A DNA stretch of 64,000 bases, taken from Prorocentrum cordatum. Lineage: Eukaryota; Sar; Dinophyceae; Prorocentrales; Prorocentraceae. A model generated the notes under the pieces. That model saw only the letters and a program-made list of their open reading frames with translations, was not told where the DNA came from and did not search any database. This document shows positions 8,354-18,501 of the stretch, in pieces. The position numbers and the translations under genes were made by a program. Each line of letters begins with the position of its first letter. The stretch's first letter is position 1. The stretch is from contig CAUYUJ010021050.1 in the NCBI GenBank assembly GCA_963575745.1, forward strand, positions 43,501 through 107,500. The letters are read 5' to 3'.

Positions 8354-9603
8354 CCGATCGGGTTGACCCAAAAGGGGGTCCAGCGACATGGGGGTGGTGC
8401 AATTGGTTTGGTGCCATAGATCATTGGTCCGAAAGATACCCGTACCCGGGGCCAGCCAAGGTGAGATGGGCCTTCCGGGGGACTGGGCGTTTGCTATTGT
8501 GCCCGGTTAGCTTGCCCCGCGCGCGCCAGTGCAGCATCCGCGCGTCAAGACGCAACGGCGCGCTCGATGGTTGGGTGTTTGATTGCAGCGACAAGCGCTG
8601 GTTTTTGTTAGGGACGTCTCGGGGCATGGTGGTGCGCGCGCGGTTCAAAGCCGCCCATATGTGGCGGCGCCTGTCCCAATCGATAAAGAGTTGAATTTCC
8701 TCGCTATCCTGGCAACCAATGCGTCTGGGACTGCCCTGAGGAACGACGTTGCAACGTCGCGCCCCCAGGGGGCCGCAGCGGCCACGTCGGGGACGGTTCT
8801 GGAGGGCATGATATGTGCTCGAGAACGTTTTGGGCCTGCCGCCACCTCGGCTAGGTACGGGGGCCTGCCTGAAACCACCGAAACATACCCGGACCTAGCT
8901 GGGGTGAGCTGCGGCACCCCGGCTAGGTACGGGTATGTTTTTGGGTTTTCATGGGGCAACCGTACCTAGCCGGGGTGATCCGCGGACGGCCGTCCAAGGG
9001 GGGCGGCCTCTGGCGACCTCGCCCAGGGCACAGATTCGCGATGTCTCTGCATCGAGCAATTCGCGATAGGGCGGTTGTCGCGCAATGACGTTCGCGCCAG
9101 AGTTGTTCGCATGCGCCCCCGAGTGCGCGTTGACTCCTCAACGCCCGGATGTGTGTCTGGGGGCGCGCCTTCGTAGTAGCTGGTCTACATCGACAACAAC
9201 CAACGCAGGGTCGGGCACTCCGCCGATTCGAACGCACGTGCGATCGGTGCCAACGTGCGCCCCGAGAAGACAGCGGTCTGTAATGCTCGATCGGATGTCG
9301 TTTCTACACTTGTGCAGCCGCCGTCAGCTGCGACGAACCGCCCCCCCGGCCCCTTGCCACCCTGTCTAGGTAAGGGTACGGGTATCTCTCGCGCTCGAGA
9401 ATAGATTTGTAGGGTTGCAGTACATTTGGGGCGTGCAATGCATTCCGAGGCGCAGATGTATTGCTGGATTTTCGCGTGCAATGCACGAGTTGCAATACAA
9501 TGCGATACAATTATCAGGCGCAATACATTTGCAAGCGAACGTTGCCTCAACTCTGTTGCACCACCCCCTTGCAGCTGGACCCCCTTCTGGGTCACCCGAC
9601 GTA
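8354..9603. mobile_element. 1.25-kb TIR-bounded segment inserted beside a family 5 end
   Basis: About 45 bp at 8,360-8,405 (GACCCAAAAGGGGGTCCAGC...) is the inverted counterpart of 9,553-9,600 (...GCTGGACCCCCTTCTGGGTC) at roughly 85% identity. The 13 bases GATGGGGTCGGAG occur directly on both outer sides (8,341-8,353 and 9,604-9,616). No transposase-like frame is recognised inside. It encloses the small CTAGGTACGGG elements at 8,848-8,985. Confidence 0.6.
8848..8985. repeat. two small inverted elements with CTAGGTACGGG ends
   Basis: CACCTCGGCTAGGTACGGG (8,846) with CCCGGACCTAGCTGGGGTG (8,888), then ACCCCGGCTAGGTACGGG (8,914) with CCGTACCTAGCCGGGGTG (8,960), form two adjacent inverted pairs of about 65 bp each. 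A weaker half-site is at 9,360-9,385. Function unknown. Confidence 0.7.
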
Positions 9604-9812
9604 GATGGGGTCGGAGGATCGCGCCGCAGCGCCGCTGCATCGGCGATGCGGATCGATGCGGAGCCCTACTCTATCCACGCCGACGTCGCCCATGCATCGC
9701 CGACGTCGGCGATGCATGGGCGATACATCGGCGATGCGTTGGCGATGCGTTGGCGCTGCGGCGCCATGCTTCCGCCCCATCTACTCGGACCCCACCTAGG
9801 AGGCCTCCAGTC
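9604..9812. mobile_element. TIR family 5 element, copy 2
   Basis: Begins GATGGGGTCGGAGGATCGCG and ends CTCGGACCCCACCTAGGAGG followed by CCTCC. The interior has GATGCATCGCCGACGTCGGC palindromes as in copy 1. Its expected outer left end (GGCCTCCTGGATGGGG) is at 8,332-8,353, across the 1.25-kb inserted segment. Confidence 0.72.
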
Positions 9813-10974
9813 CTGAGGTTCTTCGCAGTTTTGTTTTGGCTTCCCAGAGCCCTTCTGCGGGCCCCAGGACTGTCAGAAGACGATTCGGGAGGGAGAGCAC
9901 GTCCCGGGTGAGGGCCAGGGGGTCCAGGACCCGTTTCCCGTACCCGCTTTACCAGGCGATCGCAAGCATGGATCAAGGCGGCGTGGATTAGCGCAGGGTC
10001 TCTATTCCATTGGAAATCGCGGATCTCCGCCGCCAGGCGAGGCGGCACTGGCCGCATTTTGGGGAGGGCGCTACCCCCGATGCATGGATTTGGCGACCGC
10101 GCGCTACATCCATGCATCGCTAATCCGTGTTCGCGCGCCCCCGATTTTACCCATGCTACACGGATCGGCCCGGTTTGAAATTTGGCGCAGTTTCGCGTTT
10201 TTTTGCAGTGTCTTCGCAACGTCGGGTCTCAGGGGGAGAAAGGGAAAGGGGGAGATGCGAAAGGGAAGGAAGGGGACCGGGCTGTACGAAAGTGTAAGGA
10301 AGGGGAAGATCGGGTCGGACGGCGGGCGTCGAGAGATCGGGTCGGATCTGGTCCGAAGATCGGGTCAGACGAAATGCGGGCAAGACTTGTGTCCATGCCA
10401 TGTTGCCGCTTGGAGTTCCGGCTCCCCTCCGCAGGAACCCGAGGCGCACCGCGTGGGGGTAACATTTTTTTTGTTCTTTGGATGGGCCGCTGCGTGAGGC
10501 CTCGGCTTGCCTTGTTGCTGTTGCCTTGCGCGTCGCCTCTGCCTATCTAGTCTCTGCGTAGCCCGCTTTGACCTGACTCGCCGCTGGCGCGCTCGCTCGC
10601 GGCCGCTGACTAAAAAGTAGGGGTCAAAGTTTACCCTCTGGGGGCTCAATGTTTATCCCCACCGTACCCAGCGCGAGTCGGTCCGGTGGCGCCCCTGCCA
10701 AGACAGTCTTCGGGAGCCTCCAGACGGGGGTCCGTGCAGACGGGGGTCAGCCAGGGTGCCGGATCCTGCAGGATCCTGCGAAGACCCCCTCCGGCTGACC
10801 CGGGTTAGCGAGCCGTTCGTGGCCGCGAGGCGGCCGCGCCTATTGGCTGACCCGGGTTTGCGAAGGCCTGCGTTGCAGTTTTTTTCCTGCATTGCAGTTT
10901 TTGGTTTTCGGCCGACCCGGGTTTGGATTGACCCGGGTCGGAAGATCCCCGAACAGTCCAAAGACGCACTGGAT
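9813..10974. other. unassigned stretch with minor repeats
   Basis: No gene recognised. 10,225-10,300 is purine-rich (AAGGGAAGG). 10,745-10,965 holds repeated GGATCCTGCAGGATCCTGC and GACCCGGGTT motifs, shared with 11,222-11,375. Confidence 0.5.
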
Positions 10975-11137
10975 ACAGTGGGGGCCCATGCCAAGAAACA
11001 CCCTGCTTGCCTCCAGGGTGCCTTTGGCTTTTTGGGTTTCTATGGTCCTGGTGCGGACAGCGTGACGTGCATACTCCACAAATGAATTGACGTCCTGGGG
11101 TCTCAGGGTTGGTTTTCTTGTGGAAGGCTTCTTGCCG
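10975..11137. repeat. dispersed repeat family 4, copy 2
   Basis: Same order as copy 1: CCATGCCAAGAAACACCCTG, CTCCAGGGTGCC, then GACGTCCTGGGGTCTCAGGG and TTGTGGAAGGCTTCTTG. Non-coding. Confidence 0.72.
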
Positions 11138-11690
11138 ACTAGCCTCCACTGTATTGGCGCTTCGCGGCGCCGGAGCTGTGTGAGCCGCCCGGGCTCAATA
11201 GACTGGGATCAAAACAAACGGAGGTCAGCCAGAGCGCCGGACTTTGGAGGATCCTGCAGTGCCAGGGGCGCACTGGCCAGAGCTTGCGTGCAGGATCCTG
11301 CAGGATCCTGCGAGAAGTCTGCATGATCTCGCAGGGCCCGACGGACCCAGGTCTGTCTTGACCAGGGTCAGCCGATCTCCCCGAAGCCGATGCGCTACCA
11401 CCCGTTTTGCTGCCCCCTCCTTCTCTTTCCCGGCTCGAGAAGATCAGCATCGCCCGACGATTAAATCGTCGCGACGCGAAATCGCTTCGCGTCGTGAAAT
11501 CATTTCGCGTCGTGAGGTGTGCAGCACGAGGGAGGGAGGCAGCGACGCGAATCGTCCGAAAAGTGCTGCGCTTCACGAAGCGAAATCATTTCGCGTCGTG
11601 AAGCGCAACATGAGGGAGGGGCCTGGCCAGTCTTCCGCCTCCAGGGTCCCTCATCGGGGTTTGGGGTCGTCAGAAGCGGGTCGTGACCGG
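11138..11690. repeat. palindrome-rich stretch (GGATCCTGCA and TTTCGCGTCGTGA motifs)
   Basis: 11,240-11,320 repeats GGATCCTGCAGGATCCTGC. 11,455-11,610 has nested inverted TTCGCGTCGTGA/TCACGAAGCGAA motifs that could fold into a long hairpin. No coding frame is convincing. Confidence 0.55.
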
Positions 11691-11692
11691 AA

Positions 11693-11826
11693 GCCGATCG
11701 CTCGGACGGGTGCATCTTCTCTCGGCGGGAACCAGCGAGGAGCATCCTGGATCAAGCTGCGGATTACTAAAGACACGCACGAGACCTAAAGCTGCACGGG
11801 GAGAATGAACATCTGAGCCATGGCGG
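11693..11826. mobile_element. TIR family 2 element, diverged copy
   Basis: GATCGCTCGGACGGGTGCAT at 11,696, GAGGAGCATCCTGGATCA near 11,739, CACGCACGAGACC near 11,775 and GAGCCATGGCG near 11,817 follow the exact order of the compact copy at 31,928. The right TIR is eroded. Non-coding. Confidence 0.7.
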
Positions 11827-12162
11827 GATCCTCGGGAAGGGGCCAGAACTCAGCGGGCCCCGGAATCAACTGTTTCCCGGAAGTGGAAGCGGCAAGGAAT
11901 CGGCGACTCGAAACGGGAACACACACGGCTCCGGGACTGGAACCGGCGCCGGGGCACAACGACGGCGACGGAGGCACTGAGAAAAACGGCGTCGGGACTG
12001 TCAACAAGAACGCCAAAGTGGAAGCGGTGAAACCGCGGCCCTGTCTTGGGGCGGGGGGTTTTCGCGCCAGGCCCGTGCGCGGAGGAGGGCCAGTATCGCG
12101 GCCGCGCAGGCGCTCCCTCTGGCGTGCTGCGCCTCGTTTCTCGTCGTCCCTGCCCCAGACTC
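11827..12162. other. unassigned stretch
   Basis: GC-rich, no gene recognised. A minor run of GGAACCGGCG/GGGAACACAC-like units around 11,900-11,960 is the only pattern seen. Confidence 0.4.
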
Positions 12163-12325
12163 AAGTCGGGCACGTCCCTCTACAGGAGACAAATACAAAA
12201 ACGGTAAAGAAAAAGTCGGGGAACGAATTTTTGACCATGTTTTGACTATTCTTGCATATTGTTAGCATCTTTTTTGTTTGCCCCAAATCCCCCTGTAGGG
12301 GGACATGCCCGACTTGACCCCAGAT
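12163..12325. mobile_element. TIR family 1 element (copy 1c) with 8-bp TSD
   Basis: The element spans 12,171-12,317 with TCAAGTCGGGC and GCCCGACTTGA as perfect 11-bp termini. Flanks are CCCCAGAC (12,163-12,170) and CCCCAGAT (12,318-12,325), 7 of 8 matching. The interior is T-rich with TGTTTTGACTATT motifs shared with copies 1d and 1e. Confidence 0.88.
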
Positions 12326-12977
12326 CCGCGGCCGAAGACGTGTCAGGATTCGCAGTCGGGGCGCTGAGAAAGGAACCCTTTGCGTTGGGGAGGGGCTCTG
12401 TGTTTTTTTCATAGTTTCCCAATTTGCCTTCGGTTGTTCTTAGGTTTTTGATAGGGCCTCGAAGTTCAACTTATGGAAAAGAGGGGCCTCGTTCCTTATT
12501 GAGGGTTCCTTAGGTCAATGCCCCAACTGTGCCTCGTAAGAGGGTCTGGGCTTGAGGTCAAGGGCATGTGGGCGGGGGGGGTTCACCGCCAGTGCCTCAA
12601 CTGGCCCTCTGCTGATTCGCGCCACAAGCTCGCTCACACCCTGGAGGTGGGATGGATACGGTCGGACCGAGGTGCAAGTTCGAGGTAGGTTCGGGGGTGG
12701 TGTCCTGGTGTTACTCGTGCTCGTTGGATGGGTTTTGTGCATCCCGGGAGAGGGCACCCTCGAATGCTCTTCGGCCCAGCCTGCGGAGGGCCTCGGATGT
12801 TCTTCTGTCCTGGGCCTGGCCCTGCGCCTGCGAGGCCCGCCAGAGCCGGTAGATCCATTCTCCCCCCTGGCGGGGGCAGTTCGGGGGCGGACTGCGGGGC
12901 CGAGGCGGTTCCAGCGGAAATGGGGATGGACCTGACGATGCTCATATCTCCAGGCGTCCGCGATCGGGGTCGGAGTA
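12326..12977. other. unassigned stretch with a dispersed repeat (family 14)
   Basis: 12,640-12,830 resembles 48,205-48,395 in order: GGTCGG, then TGTGCATCCCGGGAGAGGG, then GGAGGGCCTCGGATGTTCTT and CTGTCCTGGG. No gene recognised in the rest. Confidence 0.5.
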
Positions 12978-12978
12978 C

Positions 12979-13142
12979 CGTGGAGGCCCATGCCAAGAAA
13001 CATCTTGCCTGCCTCCAGGGTGCCCTTGGTTTCTTGGGTGTCGATGGTTTTGCGACGGAAAGCTGGACGCTTCGACGCCAGAAATCAATGTATTTACGTC
13101 TTGCGGTCTCAGGGTTGGATTTCGTGTGGATGGCTTCTTGTG
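12979..13142. repeat. dispersed repeat family 4, copy 3
   Basis: CCCATGCCAAGAAACATCTT, CTCCAGGGTGCCCTTGGTTT, CGCCAGAAATCAATG and GGTCTCAGGGTTGGATTTCG follow the family order. Lies 24 bases before a family 10 element. Confidence 0.72.
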
Positions 13143-13165
13143 GTCGGGCCCCCCTTGTATCTCTA

Positions 13166-13384
13166 GTTCGGATGCAACTCCTGGGTGGTCAAATTCTGAT
13201 TTAGCCCTGGTCCGAAATCCGGCTTAACCCCGCTTAATCCCGCTCAATCCGGCTTAATCCTGCTTAATCCTGCTTAACCCCGCTTGATCCGAGGCCCACT
13301 CTGGCGCAACGGCCCCCCAATGGGGCTTAATCCGCCTTACATCCTTCCGACGAACACCTCCAGTAGTTACGTGCCTCCTGCCTC
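13166..13384. mobile_element. TIR family 10 element, copy 1 (internal CCGCTTAATC array)
   Basis: Begins GATGCAACTCCTGGGTGGTC and ends ACCTCCAGTAGTTACGTGCC, inverted. The interior carries about ten degenerate 10-11-base units of the CCGCTTAATC type. The second copy is at 14,018-14,237. Confidence 0.75.
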
Positions 13385-13845
13385 GAGGCCTCCCAGCGGG
13401 GGTCGGAGAGGATGGGGTCGGAGGGCCGCGCCGCAGCGCCAATGCATCGCCGACGCCTCGGCGGTGCGGCTTGTTGTGGTGTCCGACGTTCTCTACAGTC
13501 GGCCCAGATCAGCAGGTCCACCCTGCCAAGCCACGGGTACTCTTGTGTGTCCTGTGCGTTCGCGGCACGCAGCCCGCCCAGCTTTTAGCGGAAGAGGTTC
13601 GCCCTCGCCCCGCAGATCAAAAAAGTGTGCTCGCGGCACGTGCCCTCCATATCATCGCGGCAGTGTGGCCCTCGGAAGGTTTTTTTTGTTCCTCTCGCAT
13701 GCCCTCTCCAGTCAATCCCGACTGTACGCCGACGTCGCCGATGCATCGCCGACGCCGCCGATGCATCGGCGGTGCATCGGCGATGCATCGACGATGCGGT
13801 GCAAGCCTCCGACCGCATCAACTCGGACCTCATCTAGGAGGCCTT
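13385..13845. mobile_element. TIR family 5 element, copy 3, split by a family 6 element
   Basis: The left end GAGGCCTCCCAGCGGGGGTC is at 13,385 and the right end CTCGGACCTCATCTAGGAGG at 13,822. The GATGCATCG-rich interior is interrupted at 13,494-13,727 by family 6; the two halves (…TTCTCTAC and CGCCGACGTCGCC…) join as in copies 1 and 2. Confidence 0.78.
13494..13727. mobile_element. TIR family 6 (Tc1/mariner-like ends), copy 2, nested in family 5
   Basis: The ends TACAGTCGGCCCAGATCAG and CAGTCAATCCCGACTGTA are inverted. TA flanks both CAGTCGG ends, consistent with a TA target duplication. The interior shares CACGTGCC and GTGGCCCTCGGAAGG with copy 1. No transposase frame. Confidence 0.78.
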
Positions 13846-13868
13846 TAGTGTCGGCGGTGATGTCGGCG

Positions 13869-14015
13869 GTGAGCGAGGGGAGAAAGCGAGAAGGGGCGGG
13901 CCTTCTCGGAGGGCTTCCCCGGAGACACGGAAGCCTTCTCAGCGGGCGCGAGGGCTTCTGAAAAGCCCCGCCGCCTGCTGAGAGGGCCTTCTCCTTCTCA
14001 CTTCCCTCCCTCGCG
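13869..14015. mobile_element. TIR family 8 element, copy 2
   Basis: GAGCGAGGGGAGAAAGCGAG at the left and TTCTCACTTCCCTCCCTCGC at the right are inverted, with CTTCTCGGAGGGCTTCC and GAGAGGGCCTTCTCC palindromes inside. Confidence 0.72.
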
Positions 14016-14017
14016 CG

Positions 14018-14237
14018 TTCGGATGCAACTCCTGGGAGGTCAAATTCTGTTGTCGCCCTGGTCCGAACTCCGGCTTAATCCCGCTGAATCTCGCTTGATT
14101 CCAGCTTGAATCCCGCTCAATCCCGCTTCTTCCGGCTTGATCCTGCTTGGTCCGATGCCTTTTCGGGCGGAACAGTTCCCAGTTGGGGCTTCTCCTCACT
14201 CTTCCCGACGAGGACCTCCCAGTAGTTGCCTCCTCAC
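14018..14237. mobile_element. TIR family 10 element, copy 2
   Basis: Begins TTCGGATGCAACTCCTGGGA and ends GACCTCCCAGTAGTTGCCTC, inverted over about 20 bp. The interior repeats CGGCTTAATCCCGCT-type units. It abuts family 8 on the left and family 3 on the right, so three elements stand end to end. Confidence 0.78.
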
Positions 14238-14415
14238 GCTCGGGGGTGGACAGACCTCCTACCCTGACACGTCGATTCAGGAATTGGCCGTTTTCGTTTC
14301 GCGAGAGGGCGTTGCGGCCGTCATTTTTGCGGGTCCAGGTTTGTCGATGTCGGTCCCAGGCCGTTTTCACGAAGGGGAGGCCTACGAAAGGGAGGCTTGT
14401 CCACCGCCGAAACGC
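14235..14415. mobile_element. TIR family 3 element, copy 3a
   Basis: The element is about 14,240-14,410. The left end TCGGGGGTGGACAGACCTCC and the right end GGAGGCTTGTCCACCGCCGA are inverted over 20 bp. Flanking CACGC and AACGC match in 4 of 5 bases. Interior blocks (GAATTGGCCGTTTTCG, GGTCCAGG, CGTTTTCAC) are shared with 17,792 and 49,958. Confidence 0.82.
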
Positions 14416-15984
14416 GCGCCGCCGAGCAGAGGAGCAGCGGACCTGGCGGGCAGAGAGCGGTCGAACCTACCCTCTGCCCGCCGTCGGGCACCGCGCGGGA
14501 GCTGCGGCACGGCGCGTGTGCGCTTGGCGTGCCGCGCGTGGGGGCACCAGCTCTGCAGCCGCTTGGGGGGGCATGCATATGTGCGTCGCCGACGGCGGAG
14601 GAGGGGAGTCAGATTCCACAAACAGTGCTTGCGCTGGAGGGGTCCTCTAGCGGATGCTGAAGGCTTTGGCGACAGTTCCCCGCCGATTTTGGTGGCAGGC
14701 TGGGTTCCCGGGTTCCCCGTTCCGGGTTCCCGGGTTCCCGGTTCCGGGTCCTTGGTTCCCGGGTTCCCGGGGGCATGATATCGGCGTCACCCCATAGGGC
14801 GGCGCGCACACCGAGAAATCTTATAGTACGTCGTGGCGCGCGCTTTCTGGCCACACCGCTCGGGAAACCATATGCTACAAGATGGGTGTACGATGTGTTC
14901 GGCTTGGACGTGCGCCTCCAAGGAATACATAGATTCGATGCTCGTTTCGGGGACCTTCCTGGAGCCCACCTAACGGATCTGTTCGACCCCAGTTCGACTC
15001 AAGTTCGACTCAAGTTCGACTCAGGTTCGACTCAGGTTCGACTCAGGGTCGACCCAACTCGACTGACGTTCGACGCAGCTTCGACGCACGAGTGGAGCGA
15101 GTGGCTCCAGGAAGGTCCCCAGAACGAGCATCCAACATATAGTATTAGTATGTTTCTGTGCGTCCCATGACACGCGTCGCCGACGGCGGAGACGTTTATT
15201 CATACCGTTCTCTGCCCGCGGAGGACTGCATCAGCACGCAAGGTCCGGCTTGCATAAGGAACATTTGCTTTTCAAAGGCGCTCGGTCGTTCCTTTGGTTT
15301 GCGTGCGTTCCGCTGCCCTTTTTGGCGGCGAGCCCCCCTGGTGTTCCTGCGGACTTCCTAGACTTACTTGGAAGAAAAGGGGCTTCGTTTCTTACTGATC
15401 TTTCCTTAGGTTGTGCCGAATACTGTACGGCAAGTTCGTGCTATGTCAGCGCGGAGGCGGCCTCGGTGCGGGCGTGCAAGTTGGAACGTTGCCCGCCCGG
15501 AGTCGGCCGATGTGTCCAGCGGGCTGTGCTCTGGGGAAGCCGCGGCGTCGGGAACCATGGCAGAGCCTCGACGTGAACCTCCTTCTGAAGGCGTGTCGGA
15601 GGTCCGGAAGGGACCTGTGGTCGCGCAGACCTGCTCGTTCAAGGCTCAGAGGAGGAAAAGGAACCCACCCTCCCCTCGTTTCCCCCTTTTTGGGCCTCCT
15701 GGGAGGCCCTCGTCGCCACCGTTGGATTCGCCTTGAAATTGTGGTCAGAATGCACCCCAGGAGAGGTCCCGGGAGTAGCGGTATTGGTACCTTTCGCTTT
15801 CCCCAAAGGCGGGCCTTGGCGTCTGGCCGTGTGCCCGTTTCTCCTGTTGACTACGCGTGTGTTTGGGTCCCCGGTTGTCTAGGCGTTTTGGTTCGCCTGG
15901 TGCAAGTCGGTCGACGCGCTGTTCTCGATTCCTGTTTTGTTTGTTCCTCTCGACTTCGATCCCCCCGTCTTTCGGTTGCCCCAA
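14416..15984. other. unassigned stretch with short tandem arrays
   Basis: 14,695-14,772 is an 8-base GGTTCCCG tandem array. 14,985-15,085 is an 11-base GTTCGACTCAA array. The block CGTCGCCGACGGCGGAG recurs at 14,584 and 15,174. The frames are not convincing and no gene is recognised. Confidence 0.5.
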
Positions 15985-16262
15985 AAAGGGGTGATGACCA
16001 CACCGTGCGGTGAGTCGGTGGGGATTCGGGGTCACGGCACCGTTTAGGGACTGGAGTCGTTCTCCGAGGATGCTTCGGGCGACCGGGGCCTCCGAGGTCC
16101 CAAGACCGTGCGGTGACGGACCGTGCGGTGAGGTCTTGGGGGACTCCGAGGTCACCGCGCGGTCTGTCACCGCACCGTTTCGGGACGCCAAAAGCTTCCG
16201 CGCCGGCGTCCTGGCCTCACCAGGGGAGGGCTGCGCGGTGGCGGCCCCCCAACAGCACATTT
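15985..16262. repeat. repeat family 11 (ACCGCACGGTC palindromes), copy 1
   Basis: About 270 bp rich in GACCGTGCGGTGACGGACCG and inverted CACCGCACGG motifs. It aligns throughout with 38,010-38,280 (ATGACCACACCGTGCGG, CTCCGAGG, GAGGTCCCAAGACCGTGCG, CGGGACGCC). Likely a foldback-type element; ends not determined. Confidence 0.72.
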
Positions 16263-16742
16263 TGCCGACTTCGCCGTGACGCAGTGTGTGCCGTTTGGGC
16301 TTTATCGCCGAACGCGTTCCACTACTCGCAAAGTGCCTACTCGCAAACGTCCGAAACACACATGTCTGATGTGATGTAACTTATCGTGGACCCGCGGGGG
16401 ATCCAGGCCACTTGCGAGGAGTTACTTTGCGCTCGTCGACTTTCTTTCATCAAAAACATGTGAGTATAGCTCCAAAGTTTCATGTGTCACCTGAAATGAA
16501 AGTGCACCTAGAAAACCAGAGGAACTAGTTTGATTGGTACGAAAGAAGTGGGGCCGACATCCTGGGCGTCGTGCTGTCACGCAGGGCGTCTCCCGCCCCG
16601 CCGTGGGGCCCCGCGGGACCGGCGCGGGCCGATGCGGCTCCGAGGAGGGCCACGGAGGCCCGGGGTCGGCTCTGCTCGGGCGGGCGGCGCTCGAGGACGG
16701 CGGCCTCGGGAGTGCTGCTTCCTGAAGGCGTCGGTGGCTCCT
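16263..16742. other. unassigned stretch
   Basis: No gene recognised; moderately AT-rich to 16,530, then GC-rich. Confidence 0.4.
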
Positions 16743-16980
16743 TTCGAGTAACAACAATAAGCATACGAATCATGAGGGAGAAAAGAACAGCAATCAGAGT
16801 ACACATGATGCTCAGAAGAAACATGCTAATAGTAGAAATAAGAAGCTTGGGACGAATATAACTACTAAGACGCATGATAAAACCATAACAAAAGAGAAGA
16901 ACATGCACAATGCTATTACTACTGTTAATAGTAATTCGAATCTTAATCATAAGAGGAAGACGAAGCGCACAGTAGCCAGG
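16743..16980. other. AT-rich island of unknown origin
   Basis: About 235 bases with AT content far above the neighbours begin at GTAACAACAATAAGC and end near CACAGTAGCCAG. The minus strand has an open, hydrophobic frame (Ile/Leu/Met/Ser/Val-rich) through the island, but a second minus frame is also hydrophobic, so composition alone may explain it. The GT...AG edges on plus would also suit an intron. No homology is recognised. Confidence 0.4.
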
Positions 16981-17189
16981 CACCGGCTCTCGGAGGTGTT
17001 CGCGGATCCCTTGGCATCGGCGCCGGGCCCCCCCTCCTCCCCAGCGTACGGAGCGCGCTTCCGGGGCGGCGCCGTCTGGTGTTCTCCCAGCGCCGAGCCA
17101 AGAAATCAGCGCGGGCCCTCGAAAGTTTGTGTTTGCGCGGTTCTAGCGCTCCTCTGTCCCATCCATCCTTTCCGCGGTGGTCGTCGCCC

Positions 17190-17412
17190 TCTAGGAGGAG
17201 GAAGGGGAAGAGGAGGGGAAGGGGGAGGAGGAGGACGAGGAGGGAGAGGAGGAGAAGGAGGAGGAGGAACCGAAAAAGTGAGGGGAGGGGAGGGGAGGAG
17301 AGGGCAGGGATGGGAGGGAAGGGGAGGGGAGGAGAGGGGGGAGGAGGAGGGGATGAGGAGGAGGAGGAGGAGGAGGAGGAGGAGGAGGAGGAGGAGGACG
17401 ACGACGACGACG
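17190..17412. repeat. (GAG)n/(GGGGA)n array
   Basis: Purine-only plus strand mixing GAG and GGGAGGGGA units, ending in (GAC)n. Confidence 0.94.
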
Positions 17413-17786
17413 AGAGGGAGGTCGCTTGCGCAGTCGTGTTCTCTCTCAGGCTCTCCCTCGGGGCCCTCAGACCCTGCTCTTGCGGGCCACTGGTAACCAG
17501 GCCTCTTTCATGCCCGCGGGAGGGAACGCGAACAACGGAGAGTGTCTCGACGCATGTCTGCCGTCCTCTCGGGCGCGTTCCAGTGCCCCCGTTTTTAGGG
17601 GGCCCTGTCGGCTGGGGCGACGACGAGGACAGGTCCGCTCCAAAGCGTTCCGGCGCGCTCTGGGAAGGCCGCGCGACGCCCAAGACGGCCTCCGGAGCCG
17701 CTGGATCTCAGAGATTCCGGATTCATCCTCGCCCAAATTCGGAGGTTCAAAGATGGGGTCCTGAGGGATGGGGTCCTAAGGATAGG

Positions 17787-17967
17787 AAGGGTCGGGGTTG
17801 GACAGACCTCTTACCCTGACACGTCGATTAGTGAATTGTCCGTTTTCGGTTCGCGAGAGGGCGTCGCGGCCGTCATTTTTGCGGGTCCAGGTCCGTCGGT
17901 TTCGGTCCCAGGCCGTTTTCACTAAGGGGAGGTTTACTAAAGGGAGGTTTGTCCACCGCCGAAAGGG
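17787..17967. mobile_element. TIR family 3 element, copy 3b (uninterrupted) with 5-bp TSD
   Basis: The element spans 17,792-17,962, with TCGGGGTTGGACAGACCTC left and GGAGGTTTGTCCACCGCCGA right. AAGGG flanks both sides (17,787-17,791 and 17,963-17,967). Its segment CACTAAGGGGAGGTTTACTA is the uninterrupted counterpart of the site where a family 2 element sits in copy 3c. Confidence 0.87.
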
Positions 17968-18157
17968 ACCCCGGGGTGAACTTGCGTTGTTTGAGGCACC
18001 TCGTCCTCGGGGCCCCATCCCTCGGGGCCCCAGCCTGGAGCCACCGACGGATTCGTCCTGGTCTGGGCTCGTGGCGCCCCTGCAGGCGCAGCAGGCCCAG
18101 GCGGCGAAGATGCGGTCGAAGCTCGAGGCGCCCGGCGGGGCGACGATGGGCAGGGGC

Positions 18158-18232
18158 TGGGCTTCGCTCGGACGTGCGCATTTTTTTTTCGGCGATGGCC
18201 CTCGAGGAGCACCTTAGACCATTCTGCGAGAA
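18158..18232. mobile_element. TIR family 2 fragment (left part)
   Basis: CTTCGCTCGGACGTGCGCAT, a T run, CGGCGATGGCC and CGAGGAGCA match the left half of the compact copies. The right TIR is absent. Confidence 0.62.
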
Positions 18233-18296
18233 GTATGTTGGGCAAACTTCCCACCACCGCTACCATATGTAGGACGGGGGGGGGAGTATGGGGAGG

Positions 18297-18332
18297 TCCT
18301 CGTCCTCCTCCTCCTCCTCCTCCTCCTCCTTA
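18297..18332. repeat. (TCC)n run
   Basis: A short pyrimidine CTC/TCC microsatellite just upstream of LINE A. Confidence 0.9.
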
Positions 18333-18501
18333 GTCGGCGTTGGAGGTTCAGGCTCTTTGAGAACTTACGGAAAGAGGATTTTACTGAAACTCTCTCACAC
18401 GACTACCGCCCCGCACTCGCACGGATCATAATGGGAGCCAGAGGGGGCATGAAACGATGGCGGTTGCAGTGTTCTCGATATGTGCATTGATGAAACTGGT
18501 A

